Source: Prototheca cutis
Taxonomy: Eukaryota; Chlorophyta; Trebouxiophyceae; Chlorellales; Chlorellaceae
DNA length: 64,000 bases
Assembly: GCA_002897115.2 (NCBI GenBank)
Contig: BCIH01000007.1
Span: 124,001-188,000 of the forward strand
Reading direction: 5' to 3'
The notes below the pieces were generated by a model. The model saw only the letters and a list, made by a program, of their open reading frames with translations. It did no database searches and had not been told where the DNA came from. The translations under genes and the position numbers were made by a program. Positions 28,812 through 41,430 of the stretch are shown here, piece by piece; the stretch's first letter is position 1, and each line of letters opens with the position of its first letter.

Positions 28812-31800
28812 TTAATAGTTGTAGGCGGTGGCGTTGGCCGGCAGATCGCGGCGTAGATCCGGCACAATGCTCCCCTTGCGCAGCTGCCCGGCATCTGCGA
28901 TGATCACGCCGGCCGTGGCGTCGGCTGTGTTTTCGGGCAGCCCCTTGGCCACCGCATTGATCGCCTCGTTCACCTGCAAAAAGGCAGGAGGCTCGTGATG
29001 CCAGCGTGGGCTTTGTTGTCGGGTTGACCATGCGTGAATGGCTTGCTGTGGTTGCGTCGGTATATGGGAGAGAAAACGGCAAGAAGCCGGGTCCTTGTGA
29101 GTTTGTTTGCAGAGCACTTTTCTGACAGTCCCGGCACACAGAGACCACCTGCCCCGCCACAAAGAGCACACGTACCTCCCACCCGGCGACGACTTGGCCA
29201 AAGATGGTGTATTGCCCATTCAAGTGTGGGGAGGGGCCCATCATGATGGAGAAGTGCGCGTCGTTCGTGTTGGGACCCGTGTTTGCCGAGCTCAGCAGAC
29301 CCTGGGTAGAAAGGGGGCGCCGGGGGCAGGTTGCTGGGTGGGTTTTGTCGTGAGCGTGAAACAAAGGTGATGGCTGTGCCTGGGCACATGGGCGCTGCCA
29401 CCAGTGCACGATCACAGGAGCACACCCCCACCTTCCTCATCATCACCACCACCCTGCCAAGACCAGCAGCTACAGCAAACATCATCGGCACACACCCGGC
29501 GATCGTGCTCGAGGGCCAGGCCACCTGAATCGTCCGCAAACTGGCCCCCCAGCGCCGAGTCGGTCCAGATGCCCCCCTGGTTTATCCACTCATGCACGAT
29601 GCGGTAAAAGGAGGCACCCTGCAGGTTTGGAAAAAGTGGCTGAGATGGTAATGCATATTTGTCACAATCAGGCTCGATCATATTGGGAGTACATCAGAAG
29701 CCGGAGCGAACGAACCCCCCTCCCCAGCTCTGCACTGCCCCGTCTCTGAAGCCACACCAGACAGGACAAGTACGCGACCTGCAACTGCCCCCTCCCCCAA
29801 ACACACAGCGCTGCTCCTCACCTTGAAGTGGTAGTACTTTGGTGAATCAGGGCTGCCCCCGCTGACCTTGCCGCGCTCCCCTGTGCACAGTCTCCTGTGG
29901 GATGAGATGAGGTGGCTGCAGTCGGTGCATGGGTCTGGCGGGGGATCCTGGGGGGAACCAGGTCCCACTCCACCTCTCGGGGTGTCCCCTGCGTCGACAT
30001 GAGCGACCCAGCGCACGACTCAGCACCCGACCACCACTGGGACTGCCACTCTCGCAATCCGCCGCCCACGCACCTGAAATTCTCGGCGTGGCGGGGTGCG
30101 ACGTCGGAGAAGAGCACCATCTCCATCCTGCCGACCGACACGTTCTTGATGGCAATGTCAAAGTAGACCAGCGGCAACGACTTGTTGTTCCGCAGATCCG
30201 CAAACTCTGGCATGACGACCGCCGTCTGGCCCGGGGCGCTGCTGTCGTCTGCTTTCTCATCTTTGTCCTGCAGCGGCGGCGGGGGCGAGTCTTGTTGCGA
30301 CTGCGCCGCGACTGCGGCCGCCGCAGTTGCATTCCCTGTGGCCTTGGAGTCATGCGCATCAGCACCCGCCGCAGTTGCCTCGGGCACGGCCGGCGGCGGG
30401 AGGCCCAGCGTCAGGTCGGGTTCGATCGTCCCCGCCCGGAGCTGGCCGCTATTGGCAATCACGATGCCGGCTTCGCGCCTGGCGGTGTTTTCAGGTTTGC
30501 CCTTCGCCAGCGCATTGATGGCGTCCACCACACCCAGACCCCGGACCACCTGGCCAAAAATAGTGTAGTGGCCGTTCAGGTGTGGCGAGGGCCCAATCAT
30601 GATTGAGAAGTGACCACTGTTCGTGTTTGGGCCGTGGTTCGCCGAGCTCAACAGGCCCTGCGCGATTGTTTTTGAGGTGGTGACAGGAACGATGGTGAGG
30701 GGACGGGGACTCGTCCAGCATGGCGAGTCAGTCCATGCGCAGCCATGCTGGGGTTGCGTGGCCCTGGCACATGCTCTCCCCACACATCACCACATCCCCT
30801 TTCATGCCTTCTTCGTGTGGTTCAGCGCCAAGCCAGCCGGGTCATCGGCAAAGGAGCCGCCAAAGACAGAGTCCACACCCTCAATGCCAGCTTGGTCGAT
30901 GAAGCCGTGGATGATTCGGTAAAAGTAAGCACCCTGTGGAGTGTGTGTTGAGGGTTCAGGGGCAATGGGGACTTGCTTGTTTGAAGCGGCCAAACCCAAT
31001 CTGTGCCACACGCGGCGTCAGACACCGGAGCCCCAGTTTCACCACAATCCAGACAGAGCAAGGCCCAAAAACAATTGTCGCTTCCTGCTTCCTTCTTTCC
31101 AAACACACCTTGTAGTGGTACTTGCCAGGGTGAGCATCACGCTCGTGCTCACCCGTGCACAGCTGCCTGCATACATGACAAACTGGGCAGTGGTTCCTCG
31201 CCACGATTCTTTTCCCGACAGCTGTCCCCAGTCGCGACCACTGCCCATGTGAAGCAAGCATGGAAGCCAGCAGGCAGCAAGGTCAACGCCGACATCAGCA
31301 GCCCAGTTCAAGGACCATGCTCGTGATGCCAATGCCCGTGACATCCCTGCAGCACCCCTGCCTGACCTGAAGTTTTCAGCATGGCGGGGTGACGTGTCCA
31401 TGAAGAGTTCCATCTCGATGCGGCCCGCGGCCTTGCCCTGAATCTCGATGTCAAAAAAAACGAGGGGAAGACTCTGGTTCCCGGGGAGCTCCACCTCGTC
31501 TTCGTCGGCCATGGTGGCAAGAGATGCGCTGTCCTTGCCATCACCGGTGACTGCCGTGCTGTCCTCGTCAACAGCAACGGATGCAGAGTCCTGCTGGTTG
31601 GCCGTGACAGCTGCAGCTCCACTGTCCTTGTCAGCGGCAACCGTGGCGTCGGCCGCCTCCTTGCCTTCCTCCTTGACAGAGGTGGCTCCGTCAGTTTTGG
31701 CAGCAGCCTCCTCCACCCTTGTGCTTTCGGCTCGCGAGGCCCTAGGTTTCATCAGGCCACTCACCCAGCCGCTGTCTGTCGGGCAGAAAGGCAGGGAGAA

Positions 31801-32608
31801 GCAAGGAACATTCGCAAATGTATCACAAATAAGACCTAGAGCTTTTGTGTGCGTTTTTATAGGGAGTGCAAACAGGCAAGCATTGCGGCATGATCCAGCA
31901 CCCACAGCAACCCCACCTTTGACTTTGCTGCTCTGGAAGGCACTCTGCCCGCCAGTCATCAGCCAGCACTGTACGAATGCCAAGTGTGTTTGTGGTGGGG
32001 GGGAATGAGCACGATTGGCGTGAGCCATTAGACTCGACAGGCAGCTCGCACGGGCACACCAGAGACGCTGCACCTGCACGCCGCCGTATATCTCTCCATT
32101 CAAATGCAACCCGTACGTACACCAACAACAACCGCCACACCTCGCCGTGCGCGCTGCGCCCGCTGCAGCCGCCGTTCGCAGCGCAATACTCGACCCAGTC
32201 ACAGTTGTTTGTTCGCTCACAGGCGGCGGCGCAGTCCTTGGCCGATTTCTGCAGGACCAAGGGCAAGCGGCAGGGCAGGGTGATGGTTATCATAATGATT
32301 GATCAAACCATATCCTAGCCCATATCCCCCAATCCCTTGCAACTCACTGCGTGACGGCTGAGGCCAGAGATCAGGACGCCCATGGCCCGCTGGGTCTTGA
32401 ATCCCTGGTACAATGTTGCCCCCTGGCCCTCCCCCCGGGCCGCCGTCTGGTATACATAGGCAATGCTGTTGTGCTTTTGGGAGGGACTCAGAGCAAAGAG
32501 AGCCAGGCTGAACAGCACCAGCACCGCTGCGATCCCGACGAGAGGGCCCCGAGTAGGCGGTCGCTGCTGCTGCCTCCGCCCGAGCCTCCTCATGGCTACC
32601 TTGGACAC
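28812..32608 (-). CDS. Membrane-anchored protein with two tandem cyclophilin-like domains
   Basis: The N-terminal exon (MSKVAMRRLGRRQQQRPPTR) is followed by a single hydrophobic segment LVGIAAVLVLFSLALFALS, a type II signal anchor. Next is a Cys-rich PAN/apple-like piece, SAKDCAAACERTNNCDWVEY. An acidic Ala/Asp/Ser linker leads to cyclophilin domain 1 (SLPLVFFDIEIQG at 31.47 kb, PRHAENFR, FYRIIHGFIDQAG, GPNTNSGHFSIMIGP, ending near 30.4), a second acidic linker, and domain 2 (LPLVYFDIAIKN at 30.17, PRHAENFR, FYRIVHEWINQGG, GPNTNDAHFSIMMGP), with TAA at 28812. Both domains read HFSI where active cyclophilins have QFFI. Probably a Golgi or ER lumenal chaperone-like protein. Frequent short introns; one lies in each domain after ENFR. 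Confidence 0.8.
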
Positions 32609-33148
32609 GTGATCGACCAGGGTTCAAGTTATCTGTACATCTCAGACCGATGTAAACAAGGATTGCAGTCTCGTTTCATATTGGCAATGGCCTCAGTCCA
32701 TGGCCATCCGTCGCATGCACGCAAACCCCGCAAATCCCGAGAGGGTTCAAAATGTGGTCCGAGATCACGGGCCCGCACCCGCCCCCGATCTACGAGTTTA
32801 TGCAACTGCATGCAATACATCCAATGCCGCACATCTGGTAGAATAACGAAGGTATCAACTGATCTAGCGTGGAGCATGTATCCCTGAGGTTTTAGGGGCG
32901 TGGAGTGATTGGGACGGAATCGGTCGCCTGCCGCGTAGTGCTTGGAGCCCGAGGGCTGGGCACTGCTCGGACATGGGCACCCCTCGGGTGCCAAACTCCA
33001 CACAGCTGGACAAGTTGTAACATGTCCTACACATCAAGGTTTGACGTGGTCAGCATGCCATGTGCATTGGTCGGGGATGCCCATGAGATGCAATGGCATT
33101 GAGATTGGATCGTGTTGCCTGTCCACCCACACAGGGCGCTTGGGAAGC
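32609..33148. other. Divergent intergenic region (cyclophilin / kinase)
   Basis: Should contain promoters for both flanking genes. No specific element recognised. Confidence 0.4.
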
Positions 33149-36100
33149 ATGGGGCTCTGCGCAAGCAAGGCCAGCGTGCAGACCAGAGATCACACTCCCG
33201 GAAGGCTGCCATCGTCATCGTCCGTGTGAGTATTCTGGGCGCAAACTTCGGCCTTGGGGTCATGCCATGCCCGCCGTGATCTTGTTAACTTGGAGCTGCA
33301 CGTTACGGCTGGTGCGTTGGTCCCATTGACCATGGGTTGCTCGGCAGCAGCGGCGACCTTTTGCCTTGACATGTGAAGCAAGCAAGGGAACGGTGTGATT
33401 CTCGAGGGTCCATCCGCCTGACGACATGGCCTTATCCCTCCAATTCTGTAGGCTGACCGACTATCATGAGGGCGGGCAGGAAAGCAGCAGCTCGGAGAGC
33501 GAAGGCTGGGAGCCCTGGGGCGGTGGTGCTGGGTACGGTGGCACTGACCTCTCACAAAATTCCAATGACTCTCTGGTAGAGCACCCCGGTTCCGGGCCAT
33601 GTTCGCTGTTCAATGTCCTACCGCCGAAAAATGGCAGCCAACCGCCGGCCTTGCGGACGGGCACACTGGCAGTGGGGCATGTGGGCGATGCGGTACTGCT
33701 GAACCAGTACCTGGTACTGCGGTACCTAGGTCATGGCATCTCTGGTCGCGTGTTTCTGGTGCTGGATGTCCGCCAGCAGCGCCTGTTTGCGCTCAAGGCG
33801 CTGCGGCGGGCGGGCACGGGCCGGCCGCGGCCGCCGGGTCGCGTCCCGCGCAATCCCGCCGCCGAGCTCGAGCGCGAGATCTGCGTGATGTCTGTACTAC
33901 GTCATCCCCACCTGCCGTACCTGACAGAGGTGATTGACGACCCCACGCACCCAAAGGTGCTGCTGATCATGTCGCTGGCCGAGGGAGGGCCCGTGCTGCC
34001 ACGCAAGGCGCTGGAGCGAGGCCGACGGCTACCCGAGGATCTGGCCCGCGCCGCCATCGCACCCGCCGCGCAGGTGTGTGGCGTGGCTTTGACCGTTGTT
34101 CCTGCCGCTTGTGTGGAGCGGATGCTACTGCTGCTCGTAAGGTGGGCTGACAGGCGGGATTGGTTCCTGCTATTCCACCCAAACGTTACCTCTCTTTTAT
34201 TGCGCATCAACGCTCCGTTGCAGGCTTTGGCTGAGATGCACAGGCTGGGGATCGTGCACGGGGACGTCAAGCCAGAAAACATCCTGCTGGGCCTGCGGAC
34301 GCTGCTGACCGACTTTGGGTCCGTGCAACGGATGCCAGGCCCGCTCGTGGAGGCTTCGCCCCTGGCAAACGTCACCGCGTTCTCGCCGCAGCAGCAGGAC
34401 AGGCCGGAAAGGCCCCGGGGCACGCCGGCATTCCTGGCGCCAGAACTGGCAATCTCCACTGAAACCTCAGCCAGGTGTGTCTGTGGATGGGTCATTTTCC
34501 TTTGTTTTCTGTTTATTTGTGTGTGTGTTTGTGCTGGGGGATGAGAGGGATGGCTGCAGGTCCCATCCGATCGCTCGCGCGAGCAGCCTTCCGCTTGAAA
34601 AAGACAACACCTGCACCCCACCAGCACCCACCGACAATGCAAGCCCTAACTGCCCCAGTGCGTCAACGGACGTCTACTCGCTGGGGGCGAGTTTGTACAC
34701 ACTCATCTACGGGGTGATTCCATTCGGTGCCAGCTCTGTTGCGGAGCTGTTCAATGCGCTGCGGAGCCGGCTGGTCGAGTTGCCTCCTGAGCCGCTCGTG
34801 TCCCCAGAGCTGGCCGACCTGTTGCTTGGTTGCCTTGCCAAGGTGCGATCTGACAGGGTGCCCTGCATCAGCTGAATGTAGTGCAGGCTCATGTGGGCAT
34901 ATAACCTGTGATTTTAAGATGCGTCCCGCACCCAACCCTGCAATCACCACCACTGGGGAGCCCTGGCCTAAGATCCTCGCCCTCTCCAAATCCACCGGCT
35001 AAACCGAGCAGGACCCGGTGCAGCGATGGACACTAGACCAAGTGCTGGGCAGTCCCTGGATCTGCAACGCAAAAAGCGCACCCAACAGCCCCCCCCAAGA
35101 GTCGTGCGCAGTGCAGCCGCTCTCTCACAAGCAGCAGGAACTCTTGTTGGCTCGGGGCGGGCAGGTGTGCAGGCTGGAGCCGGGACGCGGGCTGTCGCTG
35201 GCACGACCCGGCCAGGCCCCTTGCCTTTTCATCGTGATGGAAGGGCACGTGGCCGTCAGTTATGCACGTCCAAACGGCGAAGAACCTGCGCGGGTGAGCC
35301 TGGGCCGTGCCTCCTCCTTCACTGCCGAGACAGGGCTCAGCGTGTCGGCAGTGCAGGGCAGTCCGGTGCCGGCCCAGGGCCTGGGTACTGCAGAGAAAGC
35401 TACTGCCCGCGGCCTTCCAAGACTCTACTCACCGATGGCTTCGGACTGGAGCGGGCTGACGTCGACGACGAGTCCCACCCCATCGTCCATTGCCCGACGG
35501 TGGAGCCCCTCGCCCAGGGGAGCCCCCAGCGAGGATGGACGGCCCCTAGGCGGGAGCCCCGACAGCACCAGCCGTCGCCGCCCATCCAGTCAGGGCAGTC
35601 CCGAACCCAGTTGGCCGGCTTGGGCGAGGGTTCCGGCCCGGACGAGCCAGCTCATTGGTCATCCAGAGCCCTTTTATGCCGAGGAACCGCCCAGACCGCC
35701 GTCCAGGGGCCAGAGCCCCGCCGCCCGACTTCCGGGTGCTATTCAAAGGACACCGCCGACCGGCGACCAGTCCAATTGGCTGCAGCATGGGTCCCTGCAA
35801 GGTTTTGCGCCGGCATCAGATGAATCTATGCATGTGGCGGGTGGTGAGCTCCCGGGCATACCGACCGGCGATTCCGTGCACGCTGCTGGGCCGGGCGAGG
35901 CGGCGACACTGAGAAATGGCTCCCCCGGAGGATCGCAGTCCCAGCAGCCCCCGCCAGCCGTGGTGCACACAAGTCCACACACTGCGGCCAAGAACTGCAC
36001 CAGCACCGCAGTGGCCTACGGCAAGCCCGTCGAGGACCCGGCACAGTCTGTCTACAGCACTCCACCACCTTCACGAGCAGCAACCAATGTGGCCCCGGCT

Positions 36101-36808
36101 GCCGCACAAACGCAAAGCCGTTCACCGAGCAGGGAAGACCAGGCTATCGTCTGCGCAGCACGAGATCTCGCTCGCAGAGCACTGGCGCTGTTGCGTGGAG
36201 ACGTCAGTGGGGTGGAAGAAGACTCGTGGACGCCCGGCCAGCAGCCCATGCTGCTGGCCCTCCGACGAGCCGGACAGACTGTGGGCTGCAGCACCCTGCT
36301 AGAAAGTGAGAATATGGGGCCAGTCTTGGCTGGAGTGTTACCACGGCCGCATGTTGCAGGGAGTGTTGACTGGGTAATGCACATCCTCCCTGCTGTGGAG
36401 CATGCATCCTTTCCAAGAACAGTGAGCACGTACCCGCCCACCTGTGCAGGCAGTGAGCCGGTGGCTCCAAAGCCCGGCGTGCTGGGTTGCTTGTCTGTGG
36501 AAGCCCGCGAGAGTGGCGCCGTGGTGGCACGCGTGAGCCTTGAAGCTGTGCAGCACGTCATGACAGCTTACCCCGAGGTGGATCGGGGGATCTGGGTTGG
36601 AGCACTGGTGCTGGGGGGCAGCGACCCAGGCCGGTCCATTGCATGTGGGCATGATGAGGCACAACTACTACGAATGCCTGATCTGATGGCCCCGCCGCAC
36701 CCACAGGTGGCACTACGTTTGAAGCCGCTGGCATGGCAGGAAGGAGCTGAGCTGGTGACACTCCAAGCGTTGATGCAGTTGGCACAAGCCGAATGCAGCG
36801 GGGACTAG
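33149..36808 (+). CDS. GRIK/CaMKK-like protein kinase with N-myristoylation motif and cNMP-binding-like region
   Basis: Exons 33149-33225, 33452-34073, 34224-34474, 34659-34842 and 35012-36808 keep frame and give 976 residues. Exon 1 supplies MGLCASKAS, a strong N-myristoylation/palmitoylation signal. The kinase domain (about 85-360) has the glycine loop LGHGISGRVFLV, ALKAL lysine, Glu in ELEREICVMSVLRHPHL, catalytic loop HGDVKPEN, DFG in LLTDFGSVQ, and APE in LAPELA. HGD in place of HRD, and the activation segment, are those of SnRK1-activating kinases (GRIK/SnAK) and CaMKK. After the kinase, CLFIVMEGHVAVSY resembles the core of a cyclic-nucleotide-binding domain. It is split by a long disordered Ser/Pro insert, with a second ordered block (ESGAVVARVSLEAVQHVM) near the C terminus. 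It may phosphorylate an SnRK1-type kinase at a membrane. Confidence 0.75.
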
Positions 36809-37237
36809 ATTGCAGGTTTTGGGTGCGCAAGTCCCAAGCCTTGGGCAGCGGTCATTCCCTTGTGTGCTATGCATATGCTGCATGCGCTATGATTCAATCC
36901 ATGCAGAACATTGACTCCGAATTGCCAGTGCACATTGCGATCCCAAGTGCTAGCATTGTTTTACTTGTCACGATTACTGGTCCAGGTTGGATGATGGGGC
37001 CTTGAGGAGGCAGGCAGATGTTCTCGGCGTGGCAAGGGCTGCGATAGCGATGTTTACGCCACGCATGAGCTCCGAGACGAGACACCCCAGATTAGGCAAT
37101 AGACCCGTCGTGCGAGGCTTACATACCGCATGCAGCATTTGCGGATGCCCATGTTTCCTTTGTAGTATACATTGTCGTGTTTGGTTGTCAGGAGCGAGTG
37201 CCCTAGGGCTCCCCGCTCGTGCGGAGAGCGTCCCGAC
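36809..37237. other. Intergenic region
   Basis: Between the kinase stop and the APEM9-like start, same strand. No gene recognised. Confidence 0.35.
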
Positions 37238-38527
37238 ATGGCCCCGGCCGAGGACCTTCCCCTGGAGGAGGCCGTGCACCTGTCGGAGCAGCATCTCATC
37301 CTGAATGAATTTCACGAGGCCGAAATTCTGTCGCGCTCGGTCCTCAAGCGCACCATTTACGATCCAGGTTGGGGATGCCTGGACCCGCGCGGAGTGGTGG
37401 TGGTGGTAGCAGCATGCCCGGGAGGGATGCCGGGCTGCTGCTGCATGTGGGCCTACGTGCATCCGTAATAAATTAACCCATGCCTTTGATCCACGCGCAC
37501 GACAAAAAATCTGGCAGGGCATGGGGAGCTGGAGGACCGTGCGGCGGTGGTGCTCGTTCAGGCGTTGTATGAGACGCAGCGCTTTGGATCGGTGCGCGGC
37601 GAGCTGACGCAGCTGTACGGCAGGCTGGCGGCCTGTCCCGTCAGTGCGCTGCTGCTGTACCTGTCCCTGGCACTGGATTTCGCAGACGCACGGGCCGAGG
37701 CACAGGCTTTGACCCTGGACCTGCTGCAGAGCCGCGCGCCCGAGGGGGGGGCTGGGTGGGGCCGGCGGCAGTACGCCGCGCTGGCGCACCTGTACTTCTT
37801 CGAGCTGCTCGTCCCAGAGCTGCGTGAGCCCGCGCAGGCAGCGCGGTGGCTGGAGGAGACGACGCTGCCGCTGCCGCGGGCGCTGCGAGAGTCCATGGCC
37901 GAAGAGCTGGCCGCCGCCGTCTGCGGTGCCGGGGCGGGGGACGCGAGCGACCCGGACCCACACACGCGGCGCGCTTCCGAAGGCACGCTAGTGGACGACC
38001 TCCGCCGCGCGTCGACGGCGAGGGCTGTGGTGCCGCGGGCGGGATCAGGTGTGGGGGCGCTGGCGGGCGCACTGGGCACGCTGAGCCGCGTGGCCACTGG
38101 CGCCAGCTCAGCCTCGGGGCCACCCTCCAGCGCTGCCAGCACGCCGCTGGCGGGGAGTGAGGCCGGCGGCGACGGCAGTGCGCGGGGGAGCGGGTCTGAC
38201 CAGGCCCTGCAGGGCTGGCTGGCGGCAAGCGCGCGCAGCGTGCACGAAGCCGGCGCGGCGGTGCTCTCCTCTGTCGTTCGCGGCGACGACGAAGGGGGGG
38301 GGGGTGGCGGCGACGACGGCGTCATCCCTGCGCGCGGGCACAGCGCTGCAGCCGACGCGACGCTGCCGGTCGTGGCAGGGGGTGTGCTACTGGCGGCATT
38401 GGCCTGGGCGCTGGCCACCAGGCGCAAGCGTCTGGCGCAGGGGGCGGGCGATGCGCTGCGTGCACTGGGTGACCTGCTGCGCATGGGGCTCCAGTTGTCC
38501 CCAAGCTCCATGCCCCGCACCGCCTGA
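37238..38527 (+). CDS. APEM9-like tail-anchored protein (PEX26 functional homologue), two exons
   Basis: Exons 37238-37367 and 37518-38527 (splice DPG|HGELED) give 379 residues. The N-terminal 180 residues are a TPR-like helical domain: EEAVHLSEQHLILNEFHEAE, then LEDRAAVVLVQALYETQRFG, then YAALAHLYFFELLVPELREP. A low-complexity Ser/Gly/Ala region follows, then a single C-terminal hydrophobic segment VVAGGVLLAALAWALATRRK with basic residues after it. This order matches plant APEM9, which anchors the PEX1-PEX6 ATPases on peroxisomes. The best match is the AVVLVQAL block. The family evolves fast, so the name is provisional. Confidence 0.55.
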
Positions 38528-38834
38528 GAGAGTCAGCGCAGCGTGTCTTCCTCATGCTGTTGGAAAATATGCTGTCCTGATGACGCGATTTTGAGAGCTG
38601 CAGGCATTTCTTTTGATGTGCAAAACCTGATACCTGTCCAGAGAATAAGTCAAGTGAGAAGCAGGGTCGCCAGTACCCGGGAAGGGATGCAGCGCTCGAT
38701 TCCCGGGCGGATGGCAGGTCCCCATGGATCAATCAATCGCGGCGTTTTCAAATTTTGGAGAGCGCAACACCAACTTGTATGTGGCCACCAACTGAAAGTC
38801 ATATTCTGGCCGGTTGCATGATCTGTTTATAGTC

Positions 38835-41010
38835 ATGAAGGCCATCAACAGCACTCAGATCAGGCAGGTTGGCGGGGCGTGCCCCGCCCGAGTGCTGCAA
38901 CCATGGTACCGGGCTGCTCCGGCTAGGCTGTCGGCTTCTCGGTCCGGCAACAGGACTGCCCGAGCTCCGGCCCTTGTTGCTGCCAGGGCGTTGCGACTGA
39001 ATGTCAAGGCGTGGGCCTCGTATGGAGCTGGGGGGTACGGCCCGGTGGGTGGCGACGCCAGGATCAAGGTCATCGGTGTGGGCGGTGGCGGTGGCAACGC
39101 CGTCAATCGCATGATTTCCAGTGGCCTCCAGGTGGGCTATGGCGTTTATTTTGGCGACATGCACCTCGGGGGGCCAGATCGCCGTGCCGGTGTTGATGGA
39201 ATGGGGAGGTAGGGTTGTCGTAGGTCCTGCCAGGTGCTACCCGGGATGGATTGGTCTGGGAGGGAGGACTGGCCCACCAGGGCTCAGGTGGGGACATCTC
39301 AGCTTCAAGCCCGATCCATGATGCCTCAGCATCCTCATCGACACCTTATTCGATTACGAATCACGCAGGGAGTGGAGTTTTGGGCGGTCAACACGGATGC
39401 CCAGGCGCTGGAGAGCCACCAGGCGCTGAACAAGCTGCAGATCGGAACCACCCTGACGCGTGGCCTCGGTGCGTGCTTGTGGTTGGTTGGGGACAGGGGG
39501 GTTGGTACTCGATGATTTGTGTCACATTCGACGTGGTCCTTGATCACCCTACAATGCCCCGTGGTTGCGTGTCATTGACATGCCCAAGAAGCCACGGCTG
39601 TGATCTCAGCTCCAACCTGCCACCACACCCCAACAGGAACGGGCGGCAAGCCCGAGCTCGGGGAGGAAGCTGCACAGGAATCGCACCAGGAGTTGGCCGC
39701 AGCGGTTCAGGGTGCCGACATGGTGTTCATCACGGCGGGCATGGGCGGCGGCACGGGCACGGGCGCCGCACCCGTGGTGGCCCGGCTGAGCAAGGACCTC
39801 GGCATCCTCACCGTCGGCGTCGTCACTTTCCCCTTTACCTTTGAGGGGCGGCGCCGCGCAGGGCAGGTGGGCAGGACGACGTTTTGGAGTAGGGGCTCGT
39901 TTCTGTTCTTGGCCCATGGTGGGAGCACGACAGGAAACCCTTCCCTGCACCCACCCCACGCACCACGCCCTTCCTCCAGGCAACCGACGGCATTGACACG
40001 CTCCGCAAGAATGTGGACACGCTCATCGTCATCCCCAACGACCGCCTGCTGGACGTTGTGGGGGATTCCACGCCGCTGCAGGATGCCTTTCTCCTGGCAG
40101 ACGACGTCCTGCGACAGGTCGGCTGCGTGGCAGTTGGGAGATTGATTGGCTGTGGGACTGTCAACACAGCATGCATGAACATGCATACGATCGTGCATAC
40201 GGCGTGTGATGAATACTGATCATCCTTGACCAAAAAAGTGCCACCAACTGCACAGGGCGTGCAAGGCATCTCCGACATCATCACCATTCCCGGTCTGGTC
40301 AACGTTGACTTTGCCGACGTCAAGGCCATCATGTGCAACTCGGGCACGGCGATGCTCGGCGTGGGCGTGTCCAGCGGCAAGAACCGCGCCGAGGAGGCAG
40401 CCATGGTGAGTTGTTGCAAAGGGGGGAATTCTGGTGGGATTTTTCTGGTAGGATTTGTGTGAATACGGTCCGTCTCCTCCTTCGCCATGGCTGGACCCCC
40501 CCTGCATGCATGCATGCATGCATGCATCTGGCCCGAGCCAGCAGCCGTCGTTCCAAGACACATAGAACCCACTCACACAAACTCTTGCAGGCGGCGACAT
40601 CGGCGCCGTTGATTGAGCGGAGCATCGAGCGTGCGACGGGCATCGTCTACAACATCACCGGTGGCCGGGACCTGACGCTGCAGGAGGTGAACCGCGTGTC
40701 GGAGGTGGTGACGTCGCTGGCCGACCCCAGTGCCAACGTCATCTTTGGCGCCGTGATTGACGACCAGTACGAGGGCGAGGTGCACGTCACCATCATCGCC
40801 ACGGGCTTTAACCAGTCATTTGAGGACGCCCTGCTGTCGGGCAAGTCGACGCTGCCGGCCCGCACAGACCTCAGCCGTGCAGCCGATGCCAAGTCGGGCA
40901 ACGGTGTCCCCGCGGGCGGCCTGAGGGCCGGGAGCGGTGCGGGACCGCAAAATGGCCATGCGCCTCTGGGCACCGTCGGCGGCGGTGGGTTCCTGGGCCG
41001 GTCCTGGTAG
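38835..41010 (+). CDS. FTSZ1: Plastid division GTPase FtsZ1, six exons
   Basis: Exons 38835-39131, 39369-39468, 39637-39866, 39980-40117, 40256-40405 and 40591-41010 encode 444 residues. FtsZ polymerises into the stromal Z ring that starts plastid division. Residues 1-70 ([20 protein letters not shown] onward) are Arg/Ala/Ser-rich, as in a plastid transit peptide. GTPase motifs: [24 protein letters not shown], tubulin signature [10 protein letters not shown], and [22 protein letters not shown] and [13 protein letters not shown] are FtsZ1 versions, not FtsZ2. The C-terminal tail is Gly/Ala-rich and ends GGGFLGRSW without a clear ARC6-binding core motif, as expected for FtsZ1. A longer start at 38814 is possible. 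If the host is non-photosynthetic, this still implies a dividing plastid. Confidence 0.93.
40503..40527. repeat. TGCA microsatellite in FtsZ1 intron 5
   Basis: About six TGCA units in tandem. Self-complementary, so it could form a small hairpin. Otherwise unremarkable. Confidence 0.8.
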
Positions 41011-41430
41011 ACAAAGATGAGGTCGGAAGTGGCGGAGCCATGTTGCAAGGTGTAGACGGCAAGGTGGTGTGGCCATTTTTAACAGGCCCTGCAACCCCAA
41101 CTCGTCTTCTGGCCCACCGCTCCTTCCCCATCGTGTCCTTACTACTCCCCGTTGCACATCAAGAAACAAACATCCCTGGCTGCATGCATGAGCTTTCCTT
41201 CTTTCTTTCTTTTCCGTGTGGCGTTGACATTCTGGCTTGCACCCCTGTATACTCATTGTGAACCCTCGCCTGGGTGTGGTGTTGTGCTGAGGGGCCGTTG
41301 TCCGCTGGGCAGGGCCGACGATGGCCCATGCCGCCGGTCAGCGGACAAGCCGGTCGTCGGTTGGCCCAATCGCCTCCCAGCCACCCCACCCAGCTTGCCA
41401 CTCAGCACTGTGACACGAGTATGTCCATCC
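41011..41430. other. FtsZ1 3' flank
   Basis: Intergenic sequence up to the MITE-like element. No gene recognised. Confidence 0.35.

Noticed and set aside
40503..40527. Possible CRISPR-like or regulatory array
   Set aside because: It is a simple TGCA microsatellite in an intron with no spacers.
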